DNA of 64,000 nt from Jannaschia pohangensis (lineage in GTDB: Bacteria > Pseudomonadota > Alphaproteobacteria > Rhodobacterales > Rhodobacteraceae), in NCBI RefSeq assembly GCF_900113875.1, contig NZ_FORA01000006.1, positions 53,501-117,500 of the forward strand, in the 5' to 3' direction. Positions within the stretch are counted from its first letter, which is position 1; the number at the start of each line of letters is the position of its first letter. The notes under the pieces are model-generated. The model was not told where the DNA came from. It worked only from the letters and a program-made list of their open reading frames with translations, and made no database searches. This document shows, one piece after another, positions 26,856-36,424 of the stretch. The position numbers and the translations under genes are program-made.

Positions 26856-28193
26856 CTATTCGCGGAAGGCGCGGTTGAAGTAGTCCGTCACCGGCTTGAC
26901 CAGATAGGCCAGCGGCGTGCGGTCGTCGGTACGGATATAGGCCTCGACCGGCATCCCGGGCAGCAGGACCAGATCGCCAAGCCGCTCGATCTCGCCCTCG
27001 TTCGGCAGGACTTCGGCCTGATAATAGGTCTGACCCGTCGCCTGATCCGTGAAGGAATCGGGCGACACGCGGATGATGGCCCCAAAGAGCTCGGGCGTCG
27101 TGTTCGCATCGAAGGTGGGAAGGCGCAACGTCACATCCTGACCGGGGAACACCTGATCCACATGGATCGGATCGACCCGTGTCTGGATGACCAGCGGACG
27201 ATCCTGTGGCACCAGATAGAGGACCGGATCCGCGGGCCGGATGACGGATCGTTCGGCGAAGAACTGCATGTCATAGACGATGCCCGCAACCGGTGCGGTG
27301 ATATCGAGGCGCGACATGCGTTCCGTCAGGGCACGGTATTGCTCGGCCAGCTCGATTTGCCGGAATTGCAGATCGCGCAGTTCGGTGATCGCCTGTTCGC
27401 GGGCCTGTGTGCCCAGTTTCAGGATCTCCAGGTCGATCTCGGTCGCGCGACCTTCGAGTTCGGCCACGGTGGCGGCGAAATCCCCGACCTGCCCCAGAAG
27501 GCCTGCTTCTTCTCGCCGAAGCGCAAGGACGCGGGGTGCCTGGGCCAGGCCGCGGTCGAGAAGGCTCTGCTGTGCCTCCAGCTCCTCGCGGATGAGGGCA
27601 AGCTGCTGGTCGAGCGCGATGCTCTGCGCGGTGATCCCATCGACCTGTGAGGCGATCTGCTCCTTGCGGCGCGCCAACTGCTCGGTTTCCCGTTCGCGGG
27701 AAGCGGCGCGGGCGGCGAAGAGGCCGCGCTGACCCTCGATGATCTCTTCCACGGCCTCGTTCCCGGCGGCATCAGCCAAGAGGTCCGGCGGGAATGTCAC
27801 CTCCGGCTCTTCATCGCGCTCGGCTTCGAGCCGGGCCGACCGCGCGCTGATCTCTTGGAGTTGGCCGCGCAGAATCTCGGCGGTGGAGGCCAGGACCGAG
27901 GGGTCCAGCCGGACCAGGACATCGCCTTTTTCGACGCGATCCCCCTCGCGGACCATGATGGCCTCGACGACGCCGCCGTCGGGATGCTGGATCACCTGTC
28001 GATTGCTTTCGACCGCGATGCGGCCCGATGAGATGATCGCGCCGGAAATATTCGCCATCACCGCCCAGGATCCGAAGCCGCCCAGAAGGATGAGCAACCC
28101 GATCACGCCCAGAAGGACGGGGCGTATCGTCGGGATGTTGACCGGCTCAGGCGCCATCGCGGGCTTGTGCGGAACCGGGAGCTGCGCGTTCAT
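26856..28193 (-). CDS. Type I secretion membrane fusion protein (HlyD/PrtE type)
   Basis: A 445-residue adaptor of type I secretion. After a short cytoplasmic N-terminus comes one membrane helix (about 27-48), a biotinyl-lipoyl-like half ([19 protein letters not shown]), a long alpha-helical coiled-coil region (about 105-290) and the second lipoyl/beta-barrel part ([14 protein letters not shown]) ending in [11 protein letters not shown], the usual C-terminal motif of PrtE/AprE-type adaptors. It links the ABC exporter to a TolC-like outer-membrane channel, not found here. Its start overlaps the stop of the ABC gene by 4 nt. Confidence 0.93.
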   Translation of the reverse strand: MNAQLPVPHKPAMAPEPVNIPTIRPVLLGVIGLLILLGGFGSWAVMANISGAIISSGRIAVESNRQVIQHPDGGVVEAIMVREGDRVEKGDVLVRLDPSVLASTAEILRGQLQEISARSARLEAERDEEPEVTFPPDLLADAAGNEAVEEIIEGQRGLFAARAASRERETEQLARRKEQIASQVDGITAQSIALDQQLALIREELEAQQSLLDRGLAQAPRVLALRREEAGLLGQVGDFAATVAELEGRATEIDLEILKLGTQAREQAITELRDLQFRQIELAEQYRALTERMSRLDITAPVAGIVYDMQFFAERSVIRPADPVLYLVPQDRPLVIQTRVDPIHVDQVFPGQDVTLRLPTFDANTTPELFGAIIRVSPDSFTDQATGQTYYQAEVLPNEGEIERLGDLVLLPGMPVEAYIRTDDRTPLAYLVKPVTDYFNRAFRE

Positions 28194-29935
28194 GTGACGC
28201 CTCCGAGCTTCTGCGATTGCGCGATCTGGGCGTGGTTGCGCACCATGCTTTGCAGCACTTCCTCGCGCGGGCCAAAGGCAACGCGGGCCCCGTTTTCAAG
28301 CATCAGCAACATTTCGCATTCCTTGATGGCCGAAGGACGGTGCGCGATGATGATGACTGATTTCCCTTCCAGTTTCATGCCTGCGATGGCCCTGTTGAGC
28401 GCCATGGTGCCTTCGTTGTCGAGATTGGAGTTCGGCTCATCCAGCACAAGCAGGACTGGGTCACCATACATCGCGCGGGCCAGGCCGACGCGCTGGATCT
28501 GGCCACCCGACAGAAGACCGCCCACCGACGACACGACGGTGTCATAGCCCTTGGGCTGCGCCAGGATCATTTCGTGCGCGGCAGCCTTCTTGGCGGCTTC
28601 GACGATCTTGGCCGGGTCGGGGTCGGCCTGAAGACGGGCGATGTTCTCGGCGATGGTGCCGTCGAACAGGGTCACGGTCTGCGGCAGATAGCCGGTATAG
28701 CTGCCCAGGACGTCTGGGTCGTATTGGTCGAGCGTCGCACTGTCGAGGCGCAGCTTGCCCGCCGCCGGTGCCCAGGACCCCGTGACGGCCTTGGCCAGCG
28801 AGGTCTTGCCCGCGCCCGACGGTCCGATGACGCCCATGGCCTGCCCGGGTTTGAGGATGAACGACACCGACTTGAGCGAGGCCTGCGACGCGCCGGGTGG
28901 CACCAGCGTCACGGCTTCGGCCACCAGAAGCGCCTGCGGTCGTGGCAGCGGCGTGCGCGGTTTTTCCGGCGGAACGGCGGACAGAAGCTCGATCACGGAG
29001 GTGCGCCCGCGACGGGCGGCATCGACCATCTGCCATTGTCCGATCACCATCTCGATCGGGGCGAGCGCGCGGCCCATCAGGATCGATCCCGCGATCATCG
29101 CGCCGGCCGTCAGCTCGTTCTGCAGCACCAGCCAGGCGCCGAGGCCCAGCATCGCCGATTGCAGAAACAGCCGCAGCGTCTTGGTCGTCACCGTGAAGAA
29201 ACCGGAGCGGTCGGAATAGTTGATCGCCTGGGTCAGCGACTTGCTGCGCGCGTCGAACCAGCGGGCGAAGGCCGCTCCACGCATGCCGAGCGACTGGACC
29301 AGCTCCGCCTCGGAGGCAAGGGATTGCGACGTCATCTCGGCCTTGACCGTGGCCGTGTTCGCCTCGGCCATCGGGCCGGTTGTCAGCCATTTGTTCACCA
29401 ACGCGAGGATCACGAGAACCGACCCGCCGCCCATGGCAAGAAGGCCAAGATAGGGGTGGAACAGGAAGATCGCCGCTAGGAACAGGGGCGTCCAGGGAAT
29501 GTCGAACAGGGCCAGGAAGACCGGCGACGACATCAGCCTTTGGACCGCCTCCAGGTCGCGCAGCGGGTTGCGCCCCCCGGCCCCGCCCGGTGTCGCCGCC
29601 GCGCGGCGCAGGTGCGCCGAAAACACCCGCGCATCGAGAGCTGCCTGAAACCGGGCGCCGACCCGGGCCATCACCCGCCCGCGCGCGTGGTCCAGAACGC
29701 CCATCATCAGGAACAGGAAGCACAACAGGACCGACAGCGCGATCAGCGTCTCTTCGGAGCGGGAGCCGAGAACCCGGTCATAGACCTGCAACATGTAGAT
29801 CGGGCCGGTCAGCATCAGGGCGTTCACGGCCACGGAAAACAGGAAGACCATGACCATCAGCCCGTTGGACTTGCGGCGGACCTCTGCGACTTCGAGGCGT
29901 CCGTCAGCGGGTCGGGCGGATTGAGGTTGTCTCAT
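28190..29935 (-). CDS. Type I secretion ABC exporter (PrtD type)
   Basis: A 581-residue exporter half with a six-helix membrane domain (about 25-310; [28 protein letters not shown] is typical of PrtD/AprD) and a C-terminal ATPase. Nucleotide motifs are complete: Walker [13 protein letters not shown], signature [17 protein letters not shown], Walker [13 protein letters not shown] and the H-loop IIAHRPS. It lacks the N-terminal C39 peptidase-like domain, as expected for exporters of RTX proteases, lipases or S-layer-like proteins. It forms a two-gene operon with the HlyD adaptor; no RTX substrate gene is adjacent. Confidence 0.93.
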   Translation of the reverse strand: MRQPQSARPADGRLEVAEVRRKSNGLMVMVFLFSVAVNALMLTGPIYMLQVYDRVLGSRSEETLIALSVLLCFLFLMMGVLDHARGRVMARVGARFQAALDARVFSAHLRRAAATPGGAGGRNPLRDLEAVQRLMSSPVFLALFDIPWTPLFLAAIFLFHPYLGLLAMGGGSVLVILALVNKWLTTGPMAEANTATVKAEMTSQSLASEAELVQSLGMRGAAFARWFDARSKSLTQAINYSDRSGFFTVTTKTLRLFLQSAMLGLGAWLVLQNELTAGAMIAGSILMGRALAPIEMVIGQWQMVDAARRGRTSVIELLSAVPPEKPRTPLPRPQALLVAEAVTLVPPGASQASLKSVSFILKPGQAMGVIGPSGAGKTSLAKAVTGSWAPAAGKLRLDSATLDQYDPDVLGSYTGYLPQTVTLFDGTIAENIARLQADPDPAKIVEAAKKAAAHEMILAQPKGYDTVVSSVGGLLSGGQIQRVGLARAMYGDPVLLVLDEPNSNLDNEGTMALNRAIAGMKLEGKSVIIIAHRPSAIKECEMLLMLENGARVAFGPREEVLQSMVRNHAQIAQSQKLGGVT

Positions 29936-30010
29936 GCGGCTTGGTTTCCGGAGCGAGGCTTGGTGCGTTCGAGGAATAGCACGACTTAATCGGCCTCTGA
30001 GTCAATTGCG

Positions 30011-32170
30011 TCAGTTTCGGCGGAAGATCCCGCCGAGCACGTCCAGAAGGATCCGCTCGGCAAGATCGGGTTCGTCGACGGGGGCGGGGGTCGGGTTGGG
30101 TTGCTGGACGACTTGCGGCTGTGGTGCGGGGCGGATGGTGGCCGGATCGATCATCGGCAGGGGCCGGATCGGACGCCCGGCATGCACGCGAACCATGGTT
30201 TCGCGCCAGATATCCGCGGGCAATCCGCCCCCGGTGACCCCGCGCAGGGGCGTGTTGTCATCGTTGCCCATCCAGACGCCGGCGACGAAATCCCCGGTGA
30301 AGCCGATGAACCAGGCGTCGCGGGCGGCCTGCGTGGTGCCGGTCTTGCCGGCGGCAGGCCGACCGTCGGGGAGTTTGGCGCGCTGGCCGGTCCCATCCTC
30401 GATCACGCGGGACATCATGTAGACCAGCTGGCGGGCCGCACCCTCCTGAATGACGCGTTCGCCCAGACCGCTGTCCTGTTCCAGAAGCGGGTCACGCTCA
30501 CCGCGCAGGGTCAGCGCCGTCAGGCCATAGGGCGTGACGCTCGTCCCGCCATTCAGGATGCCGGCATAGGCTCCGGTCATTTCCAGCAGGGTGGATTCGC
30601 TGACGCCCAGGGCCAGCGCGGGTCCGGCGGCCAGGTCGCTGGCGATGCCGAACTGTGTGGCCACGTTGCGCACGATGTCGCGGCCGACGTTTTCCGAAAG
30701 GCGGACCGTCGCGGCGTTGAGCGACCGGGACAAGGCCTCGGTCAGGGTCACCTCGCCGTAGAAGCGGTTCGTGTAGTTGGAGGGCGAATAGGTGCCCGAT
30801 CCTGGAACCTGAATGGCAAGCTGGCTGTCGAGGATGCGCGAGTCGAACGTCCACCCCAGGTCGAGCGCCGCGGCATAGACGAAGGGTTTGAAACTGGATC
30901 CGGTCTGGCGAACCGCCTGAATGGCGCGGTTGAACTGGCCCCCGCCGCGCGTATCGCGCCCGCCGACCATCGCGCGCACGGCGCCATCCGCACTCATCAC
31001 GACAATGGCGGCCTGCGCATCCGAGCCTTCGCGGACCTTGGTTTCGAAGATGTAGGCCAGCGCGTCTTCGGCGGCCTTCTGGATGTCCTGATCCAGCGTG
31101 GTGCGGACGATGACATCCTCGGTCGTCTCGTTCGTCAGGAAATCGGGGCCGTCGGCCATCACCCAATCGGCGAAATATCCGCCGGTGTTCTGTCCGGCGG
31201 CGGGCGACAGCGTCGCGGGCGTCTCCATCGCCTGGGTGAACATCGCGCTGTTCAAAAGGCCCTGGTCACGCATCAGCCGCAGAACCGTGCGGGCCCGGTC
31301 CTGCGCGCGCTCCAGGTTGTTGGTGGGCGCATAGTAGGACGGAGCCGGGAGGAGGCCGGACAGCATCGCGGCTTCGGGCGGGGTCAATTCGGCCACGGAC
31401 TTGCCGAAGTAGCGTTGGCTGGCCGCCGCAAAGCCCCGCGCACCGGCGCCCAGATAGGCGCGGTTCAGGTAGATCGCCAGGATCTCGTCCTTGGAGAACT
31501 TCAGCTCCAGCGCCATGGCATAGGGGATTTCCTTGATCTTGCGCCAGACGGACCCGCGGCGGCAATCGGCCTCGAAATCGGCTTCGGATTGGCCGGTGCG
31601 CGGGTCCCAGTCGACGCCGAGGCACAGAAGTTTCGCGACCTGCTGCGTGATGGTCGAGCCACCCGAGCCGGAAAACGGGCTGCGTCCAGCGCGGATGTTG
31701 GTGCGCATGGCCCCGGCGATGCCGCGCGGACTGACGCCGAAGTGGCTGTAGAACCGCTTGTCCTCGGAGGCGACGACGGCGTTGGCCAGATGGGGCGACA
31801 CCTGGTCGAGCATGACCAGACCGCCGTAGTTGTCGCCGCGCCAGGCAAAGGTCTCGTCGTTGCGGTCACGCAACGTGACGGACCCGCGGGCCCGCCCGTC
31901 CGCCAGCGTCGCCAGATCGGGAATGCGCGTGTAGTTGTAGAGTGTCGCCGCCACGAGGAGCGCCGCCACGATAAAGGCCCCACGCCAGGACAGGGCCCAG
32001 ATCACACGCAACAGAATGCGGAACGGCCAGAACAGCCAGTAGAACAGACCCCGCCGCGCAGCACGCGGTTTCGCCGCACGCCGTTTCGGGGTCTTGGCCG
32101 CCCCTGCGCGAGGTGGCGGCGTCGTCTTGCGCTTGTCGGCCACAAGACGGGACCTGGTGGGTTTAGCCAT
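30011..32170 (-). CDS. Bifunctional class A penicillin-binding protein
   Basis: A 719-residue class A PBP that polymerises and cross-links peptidoglycan. A basic Ala/Lys/Arg-rich cytoplasmic tail (1-40) precedes one membrane helix (about 62-80). The GT51 transglycosylase domain has the catalytic E136 in VVASEDKRFYSHFGVSPRG and SGSGGSTITQQVAK. The transpeptidase has SSFK (S425 to K428) in QTGSSFKPFVYAAALD, SLNAATVRL for the SxN motif and KTGTTQAARDAW for the KTG motif. The C-terminal 60 residues are Pro/Gln-rich and of low complexity. Its 5' neighbour is the divergent glnK, 281 nt away. Confidence 0.94.
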   Translation of the reverse strand: MAKPTRSRLVADKRKTTPPPRAGAAKTPKRRAAKPRAARRGLFYWLFWPFRILLRVIWALSWRGAFIVAALLVAATLYNYTRIPDLATLADGRARGSVTLRDRNDETFAWRGDNYGGLVMLDQVSPHLANAVVASEDKRFYSHFGVSPRGIAGAMRTNIRAGRSPFSGSGGSTITQQVAKLLCLGVDWDPRTGQSEADFEADCRRGSVWRKIKEIPYAMALELKFSKDEILAIYLNRAYLGAGARGFAAASQRYFGKSVAELTPPEAAMLSGLLPAPSYYAPTNNLERAQDRARTVLRLMRDQGLLNSAMFTQAMETPATLSPAAGQNTGGYFADWVMADGPDFLTNETTEDVIVRTTLDQDIQKAAEDALAYIFETKVREGSDAQAAIVVMSADGAVRAMVGGRDTRGGGQFNRAIQAVRQTGSSFKPFVYAAALDLGWTFDSRILDSQLAIQVPGSGTYSPSNYTNRFYGEVTLTEALSRSLNAATVRLSENVGRDIVRNVATQFGIASDLAAGPALALGVSESTLLEMTGAYAGILNGGTSVTPYGLTALTLRGERDPLLEQDSGLGERVIQEGAARQLVYMMSRVIEDGTGQRAKLPDGRPAAGKTGTTQAARDAWFIGFTGDFVAGVWMGNDDNTPLRGVTGGGLPADIWRETMVRVHAGRPIRPLPMIDPATIRPAPQPQVVQQPNPTPAPVDEPDLAERILLDVLGGIFRRN

Positions 32171-32451
32171 GTCTGCTCATCCCTCTCTCGGGGTTCACTG
32201 TCCCTCTGATGGGGGTTGGGGGCAAGATAAGCATAGCTGAGTCGATTGTGGAGCCCGAACCGTAAATCCTTCGCATTTGCAGCATCCACGAAATGCACAA
32301 ATTTTAGGCTATGCCTGAAAAAGAGGCGCAATTTGCAGCAATCGCCGGGAAGGGGGTGTCTTTCAATCGCCCATTCGTTGCGCAGCCCCGCGGCGGTTCG
32401 TGATCTGCCCGCATCAGTCCGTTCATCGGGCGTCAAGACAAGGGGACCCTC
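32171..32451. promoter_or_regulatory. Divergent control region, PBP gene and glnK-amtB
   Basis: This 281-nt gap is clearly richer in A+T than its surroundings. It must hold the promoter of the PBP gene and that of glnK. A short inverted repeat AGGC-TAT-GCCT lies at 32306-32316, next to a GCAC-like half site at 32294, but neither is a convincing NtrC site. A GGCGC...TTGCA sequence at 32334 resembles a sigma-54 promoter but has the wrong spacing. I see no gene in it. Confidence 0.5.
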
Positions 32452-32790
32452 GTGAAACTCATCATTGCAGCGATCAAGCCGTTCAAGCTCGAGGAGGTCC
32501 GCGAGGCGCTGACCACATTGGGCGTGCGCGGCATGATGGTAACCGAAATCAAGGGCTTCGGCAGTCAGTCGGGCCACACCGAGATCTATCGCGGTGCCGA
32601 ATATGCGGTGAATTTCGTGCCCAAGGTCAAACTCGAGATCGTGGTGCCCTCCACCATGGCCGACCAGGTGGTCGAAACCATCGCGACCACCGCCAAGACC
32701 GACAAGATCGGCGACGGCAAGATCTTCGTTCTCGACGTGCAGCAGGCCATCCGGGTCCGCACCGGCGAGATGAACGACGACGCCATTTGA
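32452..32790 (+). CDS. glnK: PII nitrogen regulatory protein GlnK
   Basis: A 112-residue PII protein that senses ATP/ADP and 2-oxoglutarate and reports nitrogen status. The T-loop is intact with the uridylylation site Y51 in the segment YRGAEYAVNF, and the B- and C-loop motifs (TAKTDKIGDGKIFV, IRVRTGE) are present. It sits 25 nt upstream of amtB, the standard GlnK-AmtB pairing in which GlnK plugs the ammonium channel when nitrogen is plentiful. Translation starts at GTG behind AAGGGGA. Confidence 0.95.
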   Translation: MKLIIAAIKPFKLEEVREALTTLGVRGMMVTEIKGFGSQSGHTEIYRGAEYAVNFVPKVKLEIVVPSTMADQVVETIATTAKTDKIGDGKIFVLDVQQAIRVRTGEMNDDAI

Positions 32791-32815
32791 ACGAATACAC
32801 AGGGGAATGAACCAC

Positions 32816-34132
32816 ATGAAACTCCGCTCTACCCTCGCGCTTGGCGCCGCGCTCGCGGCTCTGCCCATGGTGGCCGCCGCGCAGGATGTCGAATTCGCGG
32901 CCGCACCTGACACGGCCTATATCCTCAACACGCTGCTCTTCCTGATCGGGGGCTTCCTCGTCTTCTGGATGGCCGCCGGTTTCGCCATGCTGGAGGCGGG
33001 TCTCGTTCGTTCCAAGAACGTGGCGATGCAGCTGACCAAGAACATCGCGCTCTTTTCCATCGCGTCGATCATGTACTGGCTCGTCGGCTACAACATCATG
33101 TACCCGGGCGACGGCAACTGGATCATTGAAGGCTACTTCGGCACCTTCGCCCTCAAGGCGCTGGACGATGTCGGTGGCGCCGATCTGGCGACCGGCTATT
33201 CCGCTGCCTCGGACTTCTTCTTCCAGCTGATGTTCGTGGCCACCACGGCCTCCATCGTGTCGGGCACGCTGGCCGAGCGGATCAAGCTCTGGCCGTTCCT
33301 GATCTTCACTGTCGTTCTGACCGCCTTCATCTATCCGGTCGAGGCATCCTGGCAGTGGGGTGGCGGCTGGCTGTCGGAAGCGGGCTTCAGCGATTTCGCA
33401 GGCTCGACCCTCGTGCACGCCGCGGGCGGTTTTGCGGCCCTCGCCGGTGCAATCATCCTGGGCCCGCGTCTGGGCAAATACACCAAGGATGGCCGGACCG
33501 TTCCGATGCCCGGCTCCAACCTCGCCCTCGCGACCCTGGGTACGTTCATCCTGTGGCTGGGTTGGTTCGGCTTCAACGGCGGCTCGCAGCTGGCCATGGG
33601 CACCATCGGTGATGTGACCGACATCAGCCGCATCTTCGCCAACACCAACATGGCCGCCGCAGCGGGTGCAGTCACCGCGCTGATCCTGACGCAGGTGATG
33701 TACAAGAAGGCCGACCTGACCATGGTCCTGAACGGTGCGCTGGCGGGCCTCGTGTCCATCACCGCGGGGCCGCTTGACCCGACGCTTTTCGGGGCGCTCT
33801 GGATCGGTGCGGTCGGCGGCGTGATCGTGGTCTTCGCGGTCCCGATGCTCGACAAGCTCAAGATCGACGACGTGGTCGGTGCCATCCCGGTGCACCTGAT
33901 CGCGGGCTTCTGGGGGACGCTCGTGGTTCCGGTCTATACCGAAGGCACAAGCTTCGGGACGCAGATCCTGGGCTTCGTCTCCATCGGTGCCTTCGTGTTC
34001 ATCACCAGCCTCGTCGTCTGGTCGATCCTGAAGGTTCTGGGCGGGATCCGCGTCAGCGAGGAAGCCGAAATCAACGGTCTCGACATGGCCGAACTGGGGA
34101 TGGAAGCCTATCCCGAATTCTCGCGCGGCTGA
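32816..34132 (+). CDS. amtB: Ammonium transporter AmtB
   Basis: A 438-residue AmtB ammonium channel with a cleavable signal peptide (ends VAAAQ) and eleven membrane helices. The conserved LEAGLVRSKN at the end of the first helix and the VHAAGGFAALAGAIILGPRLG and IPVHLIAGFWGTL segments carry the twin pore histidines. It is cotranscribed with glnK. I prefer the ATG at 32816, which has AGGGGA at normal spacing; the ATG at 32807 abuts that sequence. A strong terminator follows. Confidence 0.95.
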   Translation: MKLRSTLALGAALAALPMVAAAQDVEFAAAPDTAYILNTLLFLIGGFLVFWMAAGFAMLEAGLVRSKNVAMQLTKNIALFSIASIMYWLVGYNIMYPGDGNWIIEGYFGTFALKALDDVGGADLATGYSAASDFFFQLMFVATTASIVSGTLAERIKLWPFLIFTVVLTAFIYPVEASWQWGGGWLSEAGFSDFAGSTLVHAAGGFAALAGAIILGPRLGKYTKDGRTVPMPGSNLALATLGTFILWLGWFGFNGGSQLAMGTIGDVTDISRIFANTNMAAAAGAVTALILTQVMYKKADLTMVLNGALAGLVSITAGPLDPTLFGALWIGAVGGVIVVFAVPMLDKLKIDDVVGAIPVHLIAGFWGTLVVPVYTEGTSFGTQILGFVSIGAFVFITSLVVWSILKVLGGIRVSEEAEINGLDMAELGMEAYPEFSRG

Positions 34133-34157
34133 CCCTCCCTCGATCCGTGCGAAACAT

Positions 34158-34193
34158 GCCCCCGGCCGCGAAAGTGGCCGGGGGCTTTGCGTT
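34158..34193 (+). terminator. Terminator of glnK-amtB
   Basis: GCCCCCGGCC and GGCCGGGGGC form a perfect 10-bp stem with an 8-nt loop, followed by TTTGCGTTT. It lies 25 nt after the amtB stop and is a standard Rho-independent terminator. Confidence 0.85.
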
Positions 34194-34282
34194 TCGTGGC
34201 CTTGTCGGATGCCCGAGGGACGGGGCCGCCGCTCAGTTGTGCCGACCGGGCGATCGGGTCATCTCGGTGAACAGGACAACTG

Positions 34283-34504
34283 TCAGGATGCGGCTTTGCG
34301 GTAGTCCGAGACGGGAAGCCCGCCAATTCCCCAATCCGCCAGGTCAACCTCTTCGATGACGACGAATGTCGTGGCGGGGCTCTTGCCCAGGACGTCTTGC
34401 AACAGGGCGGTCACCCCCGCGATCAGATGCGCCTTGTCCTCAGGACCGGGACCGGTGCCGTCGGGACCGCCCTCGCGGGTGATCTTGATATTCACGTAAG
34501 GCAT
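34283..34504 (-). CDS. 4-oxalocrotonate tautomerase-family protein
   Basis: A 73-residue tautomerase-superfamily protein. Proline directly after the initiator methionine (MPYVNIKITREGG) supplies the catalytic N-terminal amine, and the later TTFVVIEEVDLADWGIGG is typical. It would interconvert keto and enol forms of a small unsaturated acid. It is the last gene of a three-gene operon (GST, NTF2-like, tautomerase; the gap here is 3 nt), a set suited to handling reactive electrophiles. Confidence 0.88.
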   Translation of the reverse strand: MPYVNIKITREGGPDGTGPGPEDKAHLIAGVTALLQDVLGKSPATTFVVIEEVDLADWGIGGLPVSDYRKAAS

Positions 34505-34507
34505 GGG

Positions 34508-34888
34508 TCAGCCTCGCTCGGGAACATAGGCAAAGACCTTGGAGATGATCCGCCAATCCCGGCCCTGACGAACGAGGGTCAGGTGATCCAGATAGCGCCG
34601 CCCCATCATCGACATGGCGGCGGTGACATGGGCCAGCCTCGGGCTTGCGAAACTCATCTCGAGGATTGCCTCCTGTCGCGGTTCGTTGCGTGCAGCGGGG
34701 CCTTCGCGTTCATCGATCCGGGCCATGTAGGTTTCCAAGTCTAGATATATCTCATCCCCCTCGGTCGCGCAGACATAGGCGAGCCTTGGGTGGAACACAT
34801 CGCGCAAACGGGCGCTGTCCGCATGATAGAGGCCGTCGAAATAGGCAGATATCAAACCGCCGACCTCTGCGAAATCATCCACCGACAT
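34508..34888 (-). CDS. NTF2-like (SnoaL/DUF4440-type) protein
   Basis: A 126-residue NTF2-fold protein of the nuclear transport factor 2-like or putative lumazine-binding class. Segments such as LISAYFDGLYHADSARLRDVFHP and YLDHLTLVRQGRDWRIISKVF show the alpha+beta cone. Such proteins are binding proteins, isomerases or lyases of small molecules; the function here is unknown. Its start abuts the GST stop (shared base at 34888), so it is translated together with the GST, suggesting a common substrate. Confidence 0.8.
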   Translation of the reverse strand: MSVDDFAEVGGLISAYFDGLYHADSARLRDVFHPRLAYVCATEGDEIYLDLETYMARIDEREGPAARNEPRQEAILEMSFASPRLAHVTAAMSMMGRRYLDHLTLVRQGRDWRIISKVFAYVPERG

Positions 34889-35496
34889 CAGAGCAAGCCC
34901 TCGGCGCGCATGGCCCTTTGCACGCTTGGCCGGGCCGCGATGCGCGCCATGTATCCGGCAAGATGCGGCCAGTCCGCAAGGTCGATCTCCTTGAAGTTCG
35001 CCCAGTTCGCGACGACGAACAGATAAACATCTGCCACGGTGAATTGTCCCTCGACCAGGGTGGGGCGACCATCCGCCAGGATGTTTTCAATGACATCGAA
35101 GTTGCGGATCACGGCACTGCGCGCCCGGGCGATCTCGGCCGCGTCGGCGGTGTCCTTGAACATCGGCGCAAAGGCCTTGTGCAGTTCGGACGACACGAAC
35201 ACCAAGTGCTCGATCGTCCGGGCGCGCGCCATCGTGCCGACGGCTGGCATGAGCCCGGCGTCCAGATAGGTGTCGGCCACGAACTGAAGGATCGCCGGTC
35301 CTTCGGTCAGGATATCGCCGGTGTCGAGCTGCAACGCCGGGACATAGCCCTTGGGATTTACGGTCGTGTAGTCGACGCCGCTTTCGGTGCGTCCGGCCAT
35401 GTCGCTGACCGCGTCGATGTCGAACGAAACCCCGCTTTCGATCAGGGCGATATGACTGGCGAGCGAGCAGGCGCCGGGTTTGTAGAACAGCTTCAT
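34888..35496 (-). CDS. Glutathione S-transferase
   Basis: A 202-residue GST of the bacterial beta-like class. The thioredoxin-fold N-terminus starts MKLFYKPGACSLASHIAL with the family's catalytic cysteine/serine region (C10, S11) and VNPKGYVPALQLDTGDILTEGPAILQF for glutathione binding; the C-terminal all-helical domain has the FTVADVYLFVVANW capping motif. It conjugates glutathione to electrophiles. First gene of the operon; a GGAAGGA site precedes the ATG. An HxlR regulator is encoded divergently 125 nt away. Confidence 0.92.
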   Translation of the reverse strand: MKLFYKPGACSLASHIALIESGVSFDIDAVSDMAGRTESGVDYTTVNPKGYVPALQLDTGDILTEGPAILQFVADTYLDAGLMPAVGTMARARTIEHLVFVSSELHKAFAPMFKDTADAAEIARARSAVIRNFDVIENILADGRPTLVEGQFTVADVYLFVVANWANFKEIDLADWPHLAGYMARIAARPSVQRAMRAEGLL

Positions 35497-35574
35497 CTTT
35501 CGATCCTTCCAATTGCCGATAGGGGCGGCGATCAGATGTCAGCTTGAGTTTCGCCTGACAATTAGGTATCGAAT

Positions 35575-35598
35575 AGTAACCTCGATTTTCGAGTTACT
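35575..35598. promoter_or_regulatory. Inverted repeat, likely HxlR operator
   Basis: AGTAAC-C-TCGA-TTT-TCGA-GTTACT is a nearly perfect inverted repeat (10 of 10 arm bases pair, with one unpaired C on the left). It lies in the 125-nt region between the divergent GST operon and the HxlR gene, 24 nt before the HxlR start. Repeats with GTAAC/GTTAC arms are common HxlR-family sites, so autoregulation and control of the GST operon are likely. Confidence 0.6.
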
Positions 35599-35621
35599 TT
35601 CCAGAAACCTGGTCACCTTTC

Positions 35622-35972
35622 ATGTCCTTGAAGATGCGAAAAAATCAGAGTGTCGCGCCTCCCGAACCCTGCATGCTGTCCGAGTGCATGGCGGTGATCT
35701 CGGGGGCCTGGGCTCCGAACGTGATCTGGTCCCTGCGGGCCGGGCCGCGCCGGTTCAGCGAGTTGCGGGCGGACATCCCGCCGATCTCGGCCAAGGTGTT
35801 GTCGACGCGGTTGAGCGAGTTGGAACAGAAGGCGGTCCTCACGCGACATGTCCGCCGCACGTCACCGCCGTCGACCGAATATCGGCTGACCCCCTTGGGG
35901 GCAGAGCTTTTGCCGGCGCTGGACGCGATCGTGCAGGTCGGTCACCGCCTCAAGGCCAAGCGTTCGGGCTGA
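35622..35972 (+). CDS. HxlR-family transcriptional regulator
   Basis: A 116-residue winged-helix regulator of the HxlR family: SECMAVISGAWAPNVIWSLRAGPRRFSELR in outline, then ISAKVLSTRLSELEQKAVLTR and the wing TEYRLTPLGAELL. Two cysteines near the N-terminus (C17 and C22) could sense electrophiles or redox changes, as in YodB and HypR. It is divergent from GST-NTF2-tautomerase, with an inverted repeat between, so it probably represses that operon. M5 at 35634 is an alternative start; neither has a good ribosome-binding site. Confidence 0.88.
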   Translation: MSLKMRKNQSVAPPEPCMLSECMAVISGAWAPNVIWSLRAGPRRFSELRADIPPISAKVLSTRLSELEQKAVLTRHVRRTSPPSTEYRLTPLGAELLPALDAIVQVGHRLKAKRSG

Positions 35973-36006
35973 AGCATCCGAGAGGTCCCGTTCCGCGCAA
36001 TAGCAA

Positions 36007-36034
36007 AGGCCCGGTCGAACAAACGACCGGGCCT
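36007..36034 (-). terminator. Terminator of the addBA-trxA operon
   Basis: AGGCCCGGTCG and CGACCGGGCCT form a perfect 11-bp stem around a 6-nt loop, followed on the minus strand by TTTGCTATT. It lies between the ends of trxA and the HxlR gene and could serve both, but the T-stretch favours the minus strand. Confidence 0.75.
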
Positions 36035-36061
36035 GGAATATCCGTCTCGATAGGGCGAAGA

Positions 36062-36382
36062 TCAGACGGCGCTGTCGATCCAGTCTTTCAGCGCGGCCTT
36101 CGGGGCGGCGCCGATCTTCTGGTCCACGGCCTCGCCGCCCTTGAACAGGAACAGCGCCGGGATGCCGCGCACGCCCATGGCGGCGGGGCTGGACGGGTTC
36201 TCGTCGACGTTGACCTTCACGATCTTGACCCGGCCGTCATACTCGGCCGACAGCTCCTCGAGCGCGGGGCCGATCTGTTTGCACGGGCCACACCATTCGG
36301 CCCAGAAATCGACGATGACCGGGATGTCGGACTGCTTGACCACCTCGTCGAAGGTGGCGTCGGTGGCGGCGATGGTGGCCAT
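36062..36382 (-). CDS. trxA: Thioredoxin
   Basis: A 106-residue thioredoxin with the WCGPC active site in [15 protein letters not shown] and the cis-proline segment [14 protein letters not shown]. It reduces protein disulfides and serves ribonucleotide reductase and peroxiredoxins. It follows addA by 42 nt, the usual place of trxA in alphaproteobacteria. A GGAGA site precedes the ATG. A strong terminator lies downstream, so it is the last gene of the block. Confidence 0.96.
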   Translation of the reverse strand: MATIAATDATFDEVVKQSDIPVIVDFWAEWCGPCKQIGPALEELSAEYDGRVKIVKVNVDENPSSPAAMGVRGIPALFLFKGGEAVDQKIGAAPKAALKDWIDSAV

Positions 36383-36424
36383 GGGATTCTCCGTCGGTTT
36401 TGCGTCAAGCGCGGGAGGTGGAAG

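Noticed and set aside
32326..32345. Sigma-54 promoter-like GAGGCGCAATTTGCA before glnK
   Set aside because: The distance between the GG and GC elements is 10 nt, not the 12 required, and no matching NtrC site pair is evident.
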